Below are positions 40,328-49,331 of a DNA stretch of 57,354 nucleotides, one piece after another. Each line of letters opens with the position of its first letter. The first letter of the stretch is position 1. Where the stretch lies: the NCBI GenBank assembly GCA_017448245.1, contig JAFSLV010000016.1:1-57354 (forward strand). The letters are read 5' to 3'. Position numbers and translations under genes: made by a program. This DNA comes from Lachnospiraceae bacterium (lineage in GTDB: Bacteria; Bacillota; Clostridia; Lachnospirales; Lachnospiraceae). The notes under the pieces are model-generated. The model saw nothing but the letters and a program-made list of their open reading frames with translations, had not been told where the DNA came from and did not search any database.

Positions 40328-41625
40328 AGCTGGTATTCTCCGGTAAACACCGCATCCGTTGCGTCGTTATAATCCCCGAACCCCAGATCCTTTACCTTGA
40401 CGGCCAATCTGTCGGCAGAGAGCATTTTGGCACGGATGAGGAGTCGGGTCGTTCTCGGCTCCCTTTCGGGCAAAGGAGAAACGGACAGCTTCAGCTCCCT
40501 TGCCACACCGCCGGTCAAGGGCGTTACCTGGAAGGTCAGCTCCTCTCCCGTCTCCAGGATGACCTCGCAGCGGGCGGATGCCTCAAACCAGTTGATGCCG
40601 CCGTTCAGGAGGCCGAAATACACTTCCTTTCCGCGCTCGTGCACCGTCATGCCGATGTTGAACTTCAGCTTCTCCTCATCGAGCAGCAAAAAGGCATCCG
40701 CCTCCACCTTCTTCTTGAGCCGCATCGCGGCGGCATGGGTCGCCCCCTTGCTGAAGAGATTCGATCCCTGGAAGACCTTGCGCGTCCGGCACATGTATTC
40801 GAGCGAACGGTTCATCCAGCCTTCCTTGAAGCCGTTGCCGAGCAGATACACGGTCGAGACGACACGCCCCTTGGTCAGATGCTCCGCGATCTTGAGAAAC
40901 TGCTCGTCGAGCATGTTCAGCGCCTTTTCCCGGTGGGCCGGATCCTGCGGCAGTCCCTCGATGTTGTACTCCATCTCCGGAAACGCCTGCTCCTCCACAC
41001 TCGCCACCACCGGTGTCGTATGCAGATTAAAGGAGAGTGCGTAGACGCGCATCGTACCGAAATGATAGTCGCAGGCGAGCGACGTATGGGACCTCAGCTC
41101 CTTTGACTGCGCAATCATATACTGGTAAAAGCTCTCCGCATAGCTCTGAAAATACACGTGCTTCATCGGCAGCTGCAATGCTTTGACGACATTGCGCAGC
41201 ACCTCCACCATGCCCGCGTCGAGATGTGCGCAGGTAAACATCACGGCACGGACTCTCGCCGCGTCCACCTCCATGGACAAAAGGGAAAGCGAGCGTTTGA
41301 CAAAGAGCGCAAGCAGGCTCACCGGATCATATTCCGTATCGCCGACCGTGACGGGTATGCCCTTCAGCGCCATCCCGATCAGATTGTCCACACGGATCGC
41401 TCCCTGTTCCGCAATCTGCTTGGCGGCCTCCCTGCCAAAGAACCACTGGTTGACATCCTCGCGTCTGGCAAGCAGCGTCGGAATATCATAGACCTCCTCG
41501 CCGGTCTTGACGGAGAGCGTGCGGGGAGATGCGCTGTCGAGCTCCATGAAGCTGATCTGCGAAACATCATTGCCGAGGTCATAGCCCAGCACATATCCTT
41601 TTGCCCCTGTCCTGCCGGTGATCAT
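40324..41625 (-). CDS. DUF5716 protein, actin/Hsp70-like fold
   Basis: The protein has 433 residues. The N-terminus has an actin-like phosphate-1 loop, GYDLGNDVSQISFMEL; a second glycine-rich loop (STVYLLGNGFKEGWM) and the segment FQGSNLFSKGATHAA resemble the phosphate-2 and adenosine regions of Hsp70-type ATPases. The last third is a beta-rich domain (about 330-430). These features match DUF5716. It overlaps the DUF5717 gene by 4 bp and the TPR gene by 4 bp, so the three are translated together. I infer a nucleotide-driven chaperone or scaffold function; no experimental role is known to me. Confidence 0.82.
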   Translation of the reverse strand: MITGRTGAKGYVLGYDLGNDVSQISFMELDSASPRTLSVKTGEEVYDIPTLLARREDVNQWFFGREAAKQIAEQGAIRVDNLIGMALKGIPVTVGDTEYDPVSLLALFVKRSLSLLSMEVDAARVRAVMFTCAHLDAGMVEVLRNVVKALQLPMKHVYFQSYAESFYQYMIAQSKELRSHTSLACDYHFGTMRVYALSFNLHTTPVVASVEEQAFPEMEYNIEGLPQDPAHREKALNMLDEQFLKIAEHLTKGRVVSTVYLLGNGFKEGWMNRSLEYMCRTRKVFQGSNLFSKGATHAAAMRLKKKVEADAFLLLDEEKLKFNIGMTVHERGKEVYFGLLNGGINWFEASARCEVILETGEELTFQVTPLTGGVARELKLSVSPLPEREPRTTRLLIRAKMLSADRLAVKVKDLGFGDYNDATDAVFTGEYQL

Positions 41626-44600
41626 GTGTCTCTTTCCTGCTGTTTAAAAAGCTGTTCCGCCAGATACTGTGTATGGTAGTACTCCTGAATGAGACGGTCA
41701 AAGGTCTCGTAATCCTTTAAGGTCTCCGCCACGCACAGGTCGTTGATCATCGCAAAGCGGCCGGCCAGCGACTGTGTCCGCGAGATATCGTTGCGCGAGA
41801 GCATGCCGCTCTCCGTGAGCTGTGCCGCGGCCTCCGATTCATCCTCATCCGCACTCTCCGTGATGTAATACTGCAACTCCTCCCCGAAGAAGAGCACAAA
41901 GCTGATCACATAGATCGAATCATACATCTCCCGCATCCTGCGGGTGGTATAGGCCGCCTCTTCGCCTGCGCCTTCCCCCTGCATGTAATGGACGATGACG
42001 CGCCGGCCCGGCGACGTGCGGTACTGCAGGATGATGCGTTCCGTAAAGCGCGTTGTCTGCGGCAGGATATCCGTATATTCGGTAAAGAACGGATAATAGA
42101 CATCCTGCTCGATCAGATCACCGATGATCTTTTCCGCAAGTGCCTTGTCAAATTCACCGGAGCGGTGTCCGGCAAAGTATTTGAGATAATCCATCCCGCA
42201 GACCGGAGGGAGTTTGACACCCGCGACCAGCATGCGTCCGATCCTGCGGTAGATGAATTCGCTGCTGACACTCTCCCGCACAAAATGATCGTAGGCGCAT
42301 TGCGCAAGGAAGGCCCTCTCCAGTTCCGCATTCGGCCCCTGCTGCACATAGGTGCGGAAGATATCCATTCTGTCCCCGACGTAAGCCCCGGAATAGAGCA
42401 TCTGGTACAGCATCCTCTCCGCAAGCGCATAATTGTCAATGCCGAACGACACGGTCGCCTTCCAGATGTCTCGCATTTCCCGGATCGTCCCGGAAAAGTG
42501 ACCGGCCAGGAATTCCAGAACCGTATTGTCAAAGCGTCCCTTGACGAAGGCATAGAAAACGATTTCGTGTACCGCCCGGTCGTCCCGGTATTCCTCATAA
42601 TCATTCAGGCGCGCGCACATCCGCATGACGACCTTCGGGTCGATCCCGTAGGTGCCGAAACGCCGCATCCAGGACAGGGCGCGTTCGGCCGAGCCGAACA
42701 GCACCATGAGCTCGAGGATCTCGTTTCGTCTTGTGCTGTCGAGCTCCGAAGGATCCTCCTCCTGCAGGGCCTCCGCCAGCTGTCTCGTAAAATCATTGTC
42801 ATGATAAAAACGGATCAGCTGCTGTCGGATCTCCATGCGGCAGGACATATCGAGGAGGCCGGATACGGAGAGCGCCCGGTAATTGGCCGCGTTTTCCACA
42901 TTGATCGCATAGACCCCGCTGCCCTGCTCGCACAAAAAGAGATTGATGTATTCGTCCCCCTCTCCGATATAAGGTGCGACCATCTGTGTCAGCCGTCCGG
43001 GAATCATGAGCTTGTCATGTTCGAAGGGGATCCCTTCCGCATAGCGGTTATGCGCCTTGTCCGACAGCAGGATCTGGTAATCGTTGCCAAAGAGCGGCAC
43101 GTAGGCTTCTCCCTGTGACACCGGATAGTGCTGCGGATGCAGGAGCTTGTCATAGATCACGATCACTTCCGTGATGTGGCGGTTTTCGATGCGCAGGCGG
43201 TTCATGTGCAACACATTGAGGATCGTCACCGCGTTTTCCGCGTTGACCATGTCCACCTCCAGAAACCGCTTATACAGTCCCGCCAGCGTCTCGTCGATCC
43301 TTCCCTCCCGGATCTGCCTTGCCACAAAACTGCGGATCCTCGGTTCGTAGGATTCGTAAAAATCGCTGAGCGCGTGCCGTCTGTCATAGACATACCGGTA
43401 GAGTACCGAATTGGTCCGGTAATCGAGATCGCTTCCGTGCAAAAAATACATCAGCACGGACCGCGGAATCTCCTGTGATACACCGCCCTGCTCGTTGACG
43501 GGCACCGACATCATGTAGTATTCATAGAGCCTTGTCAGCCTGAGACTCTGCGTGATGCCCTTTTCATACCAGGCATGCGCCTCGGCATCGCACCTTGCCC
43601 CTTTGATGAGGAGCGCGCAGATCTCCGCAAGCGTCTCCTCCTCCTCGCGGATGGCATAACAGGCCCTGAGTGCACGATACAGTGTCTCGTCATACTGTTT
43701 TTTATGTCTGGCCAGATAGACGATCCGGTCGATCAGCTGCACGGGCAGTATCTCTTCCCTGACCGCATGCGCGAGCATCGCCGTTTCAAACGCATCGAGC
43801 TTCATGAGCGTCGCGGGATGCGCACCCGCCGTCAGCAGCGCTTCGACATAGATGACGGGACTTCTTGCGCCTCTTTCAAACTGTTCCCTGAAGAGCTCCC
43901 ATTTTTTTGAGGGACTCGACGCGTATTCGTCCGAAACAAATTGCAAAAGCCACGCGATGCGCCAGTCGGCAGGATTGCCGAAATACGCGTTCCGGATCTG
44001 TCTGGCAACGGCATTGACCTCCTGCTCGTCCTCGCTCATCAGCGTCGTCAGGTACAGGTAATAGCATCGGACGGCATCCTCGGTATCCGTGCGCATGATG
44101 CGCCCCTTCCACTCTTCGAGCAGGCGCATTCCCTCTTCCGCACGGGAGGCCGTGATCAGATAATGCGCCTGATACAGCGCAAAGACCATATCCTCCGGAA
44201 AAATCGTACGCATCCTGCCGGTGAGCTCCGCTGCCTCCTTCAGCCAGATGCCCGAGGACATCTTGCGCATCCGGAATGCCTCGTAGAGACGGACAAGACG
44301 CATGGTCAGCTGCTTCTTCTGCAGATAACTCTCTCTGGCCGGGATCCCCTTCCTGTGAATGACGAAGGGCACCTTCAGAGAAGTGTAGATATTGGAAAAG
44401 GTCAGTGATCCGAGATTGTATCCCGCATGGAGCTTGTTATGATCGATGCGGTAACGGAAACGGCAGGTATTGCCGATAAAGTCCCCGGTCCGTAGCGTGT
44501 CCTTTTCGATCCGCAGAAAGTCCCCGTCCGCCCGGACGGACAGTTCCGTATATCCCCAGCCGTTTCTTGTGACTAAGAGCACCTCCTCCGTAAGACTCAG

Positions 44601-45221
44601 CGGATCCTCGATCCGGATCTCCCTGCGGTCGCTCAGATAGGTCGACGGCTGTTTTTTGTGAATTGCGATCAGAAACTCTTCAAGCGCGAGGTCCCTGTTC
44701 TCCTGATCCTTCAGACCCCTGTAGATGCTTTTGAAGATGGCGTCATGCCCGGTGAGAATCATCTCGAAATCATCGGTATAGAACAGCGCAACCGCCTCGT
44801 TCCAGTCGGTCTTTGCGAGATTGGCAAAATGAAAGAGGTTGCGGATCTCACCCATCGTGGATTCGACATGCTCCATCACGACATTGACCACAAAGGGGAG
44901 CAGGTATTCTCCGCGGTTGGAAATCACGCGGAAATCGCCCTTCAGCACATCGCCGGAGCTGAGCCCCTCCGCACGAAAACGATAGGCGATCTCGTCCTGT
45001 GTGCCGGAAAACTCCGGTGTCAGCACCTCCATGCGGATCTCGGTCGAGGAGACATGTCCCTCGAGCGCCCGCTCGTCCGGTCCGTATACGCGAAAAGAGC
45101 CCTCGACCATGTCGCCGGGGCGCAGGGTGATCTCGACCCGCTGCTCGGAAAATTCGAGCATCCCTCTGTCGTATTCAAATTGACCGTCTGTCAGACGTTC
45201 GATGAACTTCTCCAAAAACAA
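41622..45221 (-). CDS. DUF5717 protein, giant helical-repeat protein
   Basis: The protein has 1199 residues. The first 110 or so form a beta-sandwich-like domain (EITLRPGDMVEGSFRVYG and VLTPEFSGTQDEIAYRFRAE), followed by a second beta module and then about 800 residues of helical repeats of solenoid type, ending with a helical C-terminus. No signal peptide and no membrane helix are visible, so it is cytoplasmic. This architecture matches DUF5717, known to me only from Clostridia and mainly Lachnospiraceae, and always hypothetical. It is the first gene of the cluster DUF5717-DUF5716-TPR-coiled-coil and follows a methyltransferase gene by 15 bp. Confidence 0.85.
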   Translation of the reverse strand: MFLEKFIERLTDGQFEYDRGMLEFSEQRVEITLRPGDMVEGSFRVYGPDERALEGHVSSTEIRMEVLTPEFSGTQDEIAYRFRAEGLSSGDVLKGDFRVISNRGEYLLPFVVNVVMEHVESTMGEIRNLFHFANLAKTDWNEAVALFYTDDFEMILTGHDAIFKSIYRGLKDQENRDLALEEFLIAIHKKQPSTYLSDRREIRIEDPLSLTEEVLLVTRNGWGYTELSVRADGDFLRIEKDTLRTGDFIGNTCRFRYRIDHNKLHAGYNLGSLTFSNIYTSLKVPFVIHRKGIPARESYLQKKQLTMRLVRLYEAFRMRKMSSGIWLKEAAELTGRMRTIFPEDMVFALYQAHYLITASRAEEGMRLLEEWKGRIMRTDTEDAVRCYYLYLTTLMSEDEQEVNAVARQIRNAYFGNPADWRIAWLLQFVSDEYASSPSKKWELFREQFERGARSPVIYVEALLTAGAHPATLMKLDAFETAMLAHAVREEILPVQLIDRIVYLARHKKQYDETLYRALRACYAIREEEETLAEICALLIKGARCDAEAHAWYEKGITQSLRLTRLYEYYMMSVPVNEQGGVSQEIPRSVLMYFLHGSDLDYRTNSVLYRYVYDRRHALSDFYESYEPRIRSFVARQIREGRIDETLAGLYKRFLEVDMVNAENAVTILNVLHMNRLRIENRHITEVIVIYDKLLHPQHYPVSQGEAYVPLFGNDYQILLSDKAHNRYAEGIPFEHDKLMIPGRLTQMVAPYIGEGDEYINLFLCEQGSGVYAINVENAANYRALSVSGLLDMSCRMEIRQQLIRFYHDNDFTRQLAEALQEEDPSELDSTRRNEILELMVLFGSAERALSWMRRFGTYGIDPKVVMRMCARLNDYEEYRDDRAVHEIVFYAFVKGRFDNTVLEFLAGHFSGTIREMRDIWKATVSFGIDNYALAERMLYQMLYSGAYVGDRMDIFRTYVQQGPNAELERAFLAQCAYDHFVRESVSSEFIYRRIGRMLVAGVKLPPVCGMDYLKYFAGHRSGEFDKALAEKIIGDLIEQDVYYPFFTEYTDILPQTTRFTERIILQYRTSPGRRVIVHYMQGEGAGEEAAYTTRRMREMYDSIYVISFVLFFGEELQYYITESADEDESEAAAQLTESGMLSRNDISRTQSLAGRFAMINDLCVAETLKDYETFDRLIQEYYHTQYLAEQLFKQQERDT

Positions 45222-45236
45222 TCCTTTCCCGTTGGT

Positions 45237-46043
45237 TTATGTGCCTGCCTTATGTATGACGAGACTGCCGCCCTGGTCGGGCAAAGGCAGCTTTGCGAGA
45301 GGCCCCAGCGTCTTCTCGGCCTCCTTTACCGCATCCTTGATTCCCTTAAACTCCCTGTGGTTATAATCATGGATCATGATGTAGCCGCCCGGTGCCAGCC
45401 GCGGATAAAAAAACAGGATACCGTTCAGGATCGGCTGGTACAGATCCATGTCGAGCGACGCAAAAGCAAAGGTATTGCCCTCCTCTCCAACGGCCGTTTC
45501 AGGGAAATACCCCTGCCGGAAAACCGCCTTTTCCGGATACTTCAGTCTTCCCCGGACGTATGCCATCTGGTCCTCGGCGGTTTGGAAGGATTCGCGCAAA
45601 AAATAATTGGCGCTCTCGTAGAAATGCTCGGAGGTATATTCGTGCTCCGATTCATAGGCCACATCGCGCGCGTCAAATCCGCGGAACGTGTCATAGAGAT
45701 AGAGCGTCCTGTCCGGAAAGAGCTCGTTGAGGATCCAGGTACAGTCACCGTAATCGACACCGGCCTCCGCAATATCCCCCGCTACCCCGTGTGCGGCGAT
45801 TTCCTGCGCAACCAGTTCAAAGGTCCTGTAGCGCACATAGTCGGCCTGGTTGTCATACGCCGCGCTCAGATTGTGCGCATCCGCCGTATCATAGGCCATC
45901 CTTTGCGTCACGACTTTATGATCTCCCAGATATCCGTCGGGGATAAAGCGTACGCTTCCTTTAAAACGCTTTGCCAGCAGCTGGTGCAGGGCAAGCGATC
46001 CGTAAAACAGTCTGTGCCTGAGTGACGGCTTCTCTTCATTCAT
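45237..46043 (-). CDS. TylF/MycF-family methyltransferase
   Basis: The protein has 268 residues. The SAM-binding region reads GDIAEAGVDYGDCTWILNEL, followed by LYLYDTFRGFDARD and the metal/substrate motif ASLDMDLYQPILNGI and GGYIMIHDYNHREFKG. This matches the TylF family of O-methyltransferases, which act on sugars in natural-product and glycan pathways. No other sugar gene is nearby, so the acceptor is unknown. The start is taken at 46043 (MNEEKPSL); a TTG two codons earlier is nearer to the GGGAG site and remains possible. It lies between htpG (16 bp) and DUF5717 (15 bp). Confidence 0.87.
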   Translation of the reverse strand: MNEEKPSLRHRLFYGSLALHQLLAKRFKGSVRFIPDGYLGDHKVVTQRMAYDTADAHNLSAAYDNQADYVRYRTFELVAQEIAAHGVAGDIAEAGVDYGDCTWILNELFPDRTLYLYDTFRGFDARDVAYESEHEYTSEHFYESANYFLRESFQTAEDQMAYVRGRLKYPEKAVFRQGYFPETAVGEEGNTFAFASLDMDLYQPILNGILFFYPRLAPGGYIMIHDYNHREFKGIKDAVKEAEKTLGPLAKLPLPDQGGSLVIHKAGT

Positions 46044-46059
46044 CCGCAAAAATCTCCCG

Positions 46060-48219
46060 TCATGATAATTGGAGCATCAGCTCGTTGGAGCGTGCCACAA
46101 ATGCCGTCATTTCCTCTGCCGTGAGCGGTGCGTTCTGGATCTTGGCCAGATCATAGAGCTGTTCGCAGATGAGATCCGTCCTCTCTCCGTTGCCCTCCAT
46201 GACTCTTTGTACAAGAGGATGCGAGGCATTCAACACAAGCGTCTGGCCCTCTGCGCCGAGACCACCCATATCGAGACCGTTCATCGCATACATCCGCATC
46301 ATCTCCTGCATCCTGCGGCTGTCCTCCGATACCGTGAGGATCGAGGCGACCTTTTTGTCTTTGAGCTTTTGCAGCTTGATGTTGATCTTGTCGTTTTTCA
46401 GCGCCTTGCGCATCTTCTTTTCGAGCTCCGTTGCCTTTGCATCAAGCTCCTCCTGCGCTTTTTTGGAGGTTCTCGACCGGAAGGCGTCCGTTAAGTCCGC
46501 ATCGATCCGTTGGAATCTGACACCTTCGTTTTTGCTCTCGAGCTGCTGCATGAAGGGCACGTCGATATTGTGCTTCATGACAAAGGCTTCCATCTTGCGC
46601 GCACGGAACATGTTGATATATTGCGACTGCTGCTGCTCGTCGGTCACATAGTAGATCGTGCGCTCTTTGGGTTCCTCTTCTTTCTTTTCTTCCTCTCCGC
46701 CGTTCAGGGGATTGCCCGCCGCATCGACGATCTCCTGTGCGGCTTCATCGGATGCTTCCGGGGTTTCTTTTTCCGTATCCTCCTCTTCCGCCTCCCGTTC
46801 CATCTTCCTGAGCGCCTCGTCATTGATCTTTAAGGCATCGGGAAGCGTGATGTATTTGCCGTCCAGATTGCGGAACAGAATATAGGGTGTGATCTTCGTA
46901 CAGAACTTGTCGTCCCTTAAGCATCCGTACTTGATAAAGGGCGAGATGTCATCCCAGTATTTGTCATAATTGTCCTTATCCGTCTTGCACAGTCCCGCGA
47001 GCTTTTCCGCGACCTTTTTGGAGATGTATTCGCTGATCTTCGTGACAAATCCGTCGTTTTGCAGCGCACTCCGGGAGACATTGAGCGGCAGGTCCGGGCA
47101 GTCGATCACCCCCTTTAAGAGCATGAGATATTCGGGTATGACCTCCTTGATGTTGTCCGCGATAAAGACCTGGTTGTTATAGAGCTTGATCGTGCCTTCG
47201 ATCGACTCAAACTCCATGTTGATCTTCGGAAAGTACAGGATCCCCTTGAGATTGAACGGATAATCCATGTTGAGATGGATCCAGAACAACGGCTCCTTGT
47301 AATCGTTAAACGTCTTGCGGAAAAACTCCTTGTATTCGTCATCCGTACAATCCCCCGGCGTCCTGGTCCATAACGGATGGATGTCATTGAGCAGCTCCGG
47401 ACGGCGTTTGATCTTATATTTCTTTTCTTCTTCCTTTTTGTCCTTGTCGTCTTCCTTCTTTTCGGGAACGATCTCCTCGATGACGGTATCGGTATCCAGT
47501 TTTTCAGATTCCCGTACCGTCTCTGTCCTGTCATCGTTTTCTTTGGACAAAAAGATCTCGTAAGGCATGAAGTTACAGTACTTTTTGATGACCTCCCTTG
47601 CCTTGTACTCATTGCAGAATTCCAGACAGTCGTCCGCGATATGGAGCGTGATGACCGTGCCAAAGTCATGCCCCTTTGCATATGTGCCGAGCAGCCCCCT
47701 GACGATCTCCTCATGGGAGGAGGCGTCCTTTCTGGTCATTTCAAATTCGCTCGAGCCGTCGCAGGTCCAGTGTACGGCCTGCTCGCCTTCCTTATAGGAA
47801 AGCGTGTCGATATCCACGCGGTCGCTGACCATAAAGGTCGAATAAAACCCCAGACCGAAGTGTCCGATGATCTGGTCGTTGGCATCCTTGTCCTTGTATT
47901 TTTCGAGGAAATCGGACGCACCGGAAAACGCGACCTGGTTAATATACTGCTCCACCTCGTCCGCGGTCATGCCGATGCCGTTATCGACGATCTTTACGGT
48001 CTTATCCTTATCGTTGAGGATGATGTCCACCCGCGGCTTCCACGCATCATCCAGTGCAACATCCCCCATACCGCTCATCTTTTTGATCTTGGTGATCGCG
48101 TCGCACGCGTTGGAGATCACCTCGCGGTAAAAGATGTCGTGGTCGGAATACAGCCACTTTTTGATGATCGGAAACATGTTTTCCGAATTGATGGAAAGAT
48201 TTCCTTTTTTGTCCGGCAT
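46060..48219 (-). CDS. htpG: Hsp90-family chaperone HtpG
   Basis: The protein has 719 residues, nearly 100 more than E. coli HtpG. The N-terminal ATPase is complete: EVISNACDAI, VDNGIGMTADE and GHFGLGFYSTFMVSDRV. A Lys/Glu-rich linker occupies about 225-272, and a second acidic insertion lies at about 472-520 before the C-terminal domain; both are longer than in most bacterial homologues and recall the eukaryotic charged linker. The chaperone remodels client proteins with ATP in the cytoplasm. GGAGGAG precedes the start. It is transcribed with a PPIase-like lipoprotein upstream and a methyltransferase and DUF5717 downstream. Confidence 0.96.
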   Translation of the reverse strand: MPDKKGNLSINSENMFPIIKKWLYSDHDIFYREVISNACDAITKIKKMSGMGDVALDDAWKPRVDIILNDKDKTVKIVDNGIGMTADEVEQYINQVAFSGASDFLEKYKDKDANDQIIGHFGLGFYSTFMVSDRVDIDTLSYKEGEQAVHWTCDGSSEFEMTRKDASSHEEIVRGLLGTYAKGHDFGTVITLHIADDCLEFCNEYKAREVIKKYCNFMPYEIFLSKENDDRTETVRESEKLDTDTVIEEIVPEKKEDDKDKKEEEKKYKIKRRPELLNDIHPLWTRTPGDCTDDEYKEFFRKTFNDYKEPLFWIHLNMDYPFNLKGILYFPKINMEFESIEGTIKLYNNQVFIADNIKEVIPEYLMLLKGVIDCPDLPLNVSRSALQNDGFVTKISEYISKKVAEKLAGLCKTDKDNYDKYWDDISPFIKYGCLRDDKFCTKITPYILFRNLDGKYITLPDALKINDEALRKMEREAEEEDTEKETPEASDEAAQEIVDAAGNPLNGGEEEKKEEEPKERTIYYVTDEQQQSQYINMFRARKMEAFVMKHNIDVPFMQQLESKNEGVRFQRIDADLTDAFRSRTSKKAQEELDAKATELEKKMRKALKNDKINIKLQKLKDKKVASILTVSEDSRRMQEMMRMYAMNGLDMGGLGAEGQTLVLNASHPLVQRVMEGNGERTDLICEQLYDLAKIQNAPLTAEEMTAFVARSNELMLQLS

Positions 48220-48248
48220 TGCTTTGCTCCTCCGTTTGAAATATTTTC

Positions 48249-49331
48249 TTATGAGTCCTCTCCGAAAAACAGCTCATAGGTATCCCAGAAGCCGGAGGTC
48301 AGATCCTCCCCGTCCGGGATCTCGAGCGCTTCCCACGCGCCCGTATTGAGCTGCACCGGCAGCCCTTCCACAAAGGCATCGTAGAGTTCCCCGAATGCCT
48401 CGTTCCTGCGCATTCTGACGATCCGCTCCTTGTTGGCTCTCGTGGCCTGCCTGTCAAAAGCGGATACGCAACGCAATATGTAATAGGACGATTCCGTCTC
48501 CAGAATCCCGCTGACTTCCCCGGTTTCCAGGGAAAAGGCCTCCTCCTCCGGGAAATCTTCGGTTTCTCCCGTCCCGAAGGTCAGCCGCTCCGTTTCGCTT
48601 TCGTTATACAGCGGCTGCACGGCGGCAAAATCCTCTCCGTCTTCGAGCATCTTTTGCGCTTCCTGTGCCAGCGCAAGGGCGGATGCGGGATTGTCCCTTT
48701 TACCGATCCGCAGCACCTCGACCGTAATCGTGCGCGCCTCATCGTCAGAGATCTCCGGATTGACATCGCGCACGGCATATTCGTACACGCGCGTCGCGAC
48801 CAGAATCTCCTCATACATGGCGCGGATCGTTTCCTGGGAAACATGATCGAGTGCGATAAGATCCGCTTCCGTCAGTGTGGCGTAATAGGCGGCGGCACAG
48901 GCCGCACATTTTTCGAGTTCCTCCGCTTCCGGCAAAATGCCGGTCTCTTCCGCAAGGAGCTGCATCGCCTTGATCTGTCCGGCGAGCGCCAGCGTGCTTT
49001 CCCTTATCGTCTCCGTCAGACCGCCCGTTTCGTCAAAAGCAAACGCTTCCGGGTCCGTTCCCTGAAAAATCGCATCATAGCGTTTTGCCGCATTGACGAG
49101 ATATACCAGCATCTCCTGTCTGGTACAGGTAAGCCTTCCGACACGGAAGATCTCATTGCGCGAAAAGCCCGTCGTCAGGATATACCGGTTTTGCGTTCCC
49201 GCGCATGCCTGCAGCAAAAGGCAGGCGATACACGCTAACAGCAGGAATAATCGCCTATTTCGCGCCGGTCCTGTACTGGATCGGCGTGCATCCGTATTTC
49301 TTTTTAAACAGCCGGTTAAAATGCTCCACAT
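48249..49331 (-). CDS. lipoprotein with parvulin-type PPIase-like domain (PrsA/SurA-like)
   Basis: The protein has 360 residues. A signal peptide with a long N-terminal part ends in LLLQAC, a proper lipobox with Cys43. The mature part begins with a SurA/PrsA-like helical domain and contains a parvulin-like segment near 210-310 (AQKMLEDGEDFAAV, FSLETGEVSGILETESSYYI) as in extracytoplasmic folding factors. Several catalytic residues of parvulins are not evident, so it may be a chaperone without isomerase activity. The only in-frame ATG, at 49331, lies 77 bp inside the leuA gene with AGGA before it. It precedes htpG by 29 bp. Confidence 0.8.
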   Translation of the reverse strand: MWSILTGCLKRNTDARRSSTGPARNRRLFLLLACIACLLLQACAGTQNRYILTTGFSRNEIFRVGRLTCTRQEMLVYLVNAAKRYDAIFQGTDPEAFAFDETGGLTETIRESTLALAGQIKAMQLLAEETGILPEAEELEKCAACAAAYYATLTEADLIALDHVSQETIRAMYEEILVATRVYEYAVRDVNPEISDDEARTITVEVLRIGKRDNPASALALAQEAQKMLEDGEDFAAVQPLYNESETERLTFGTGETEDFPEEEAFSLETGEVSGILETESSYYILRCVSAFDRQATRANKERIVRMRRNEAFGELYDAFVEGLPVQLNTGAWEALEIPDGEDLTSGFWDTYELFFGEDS

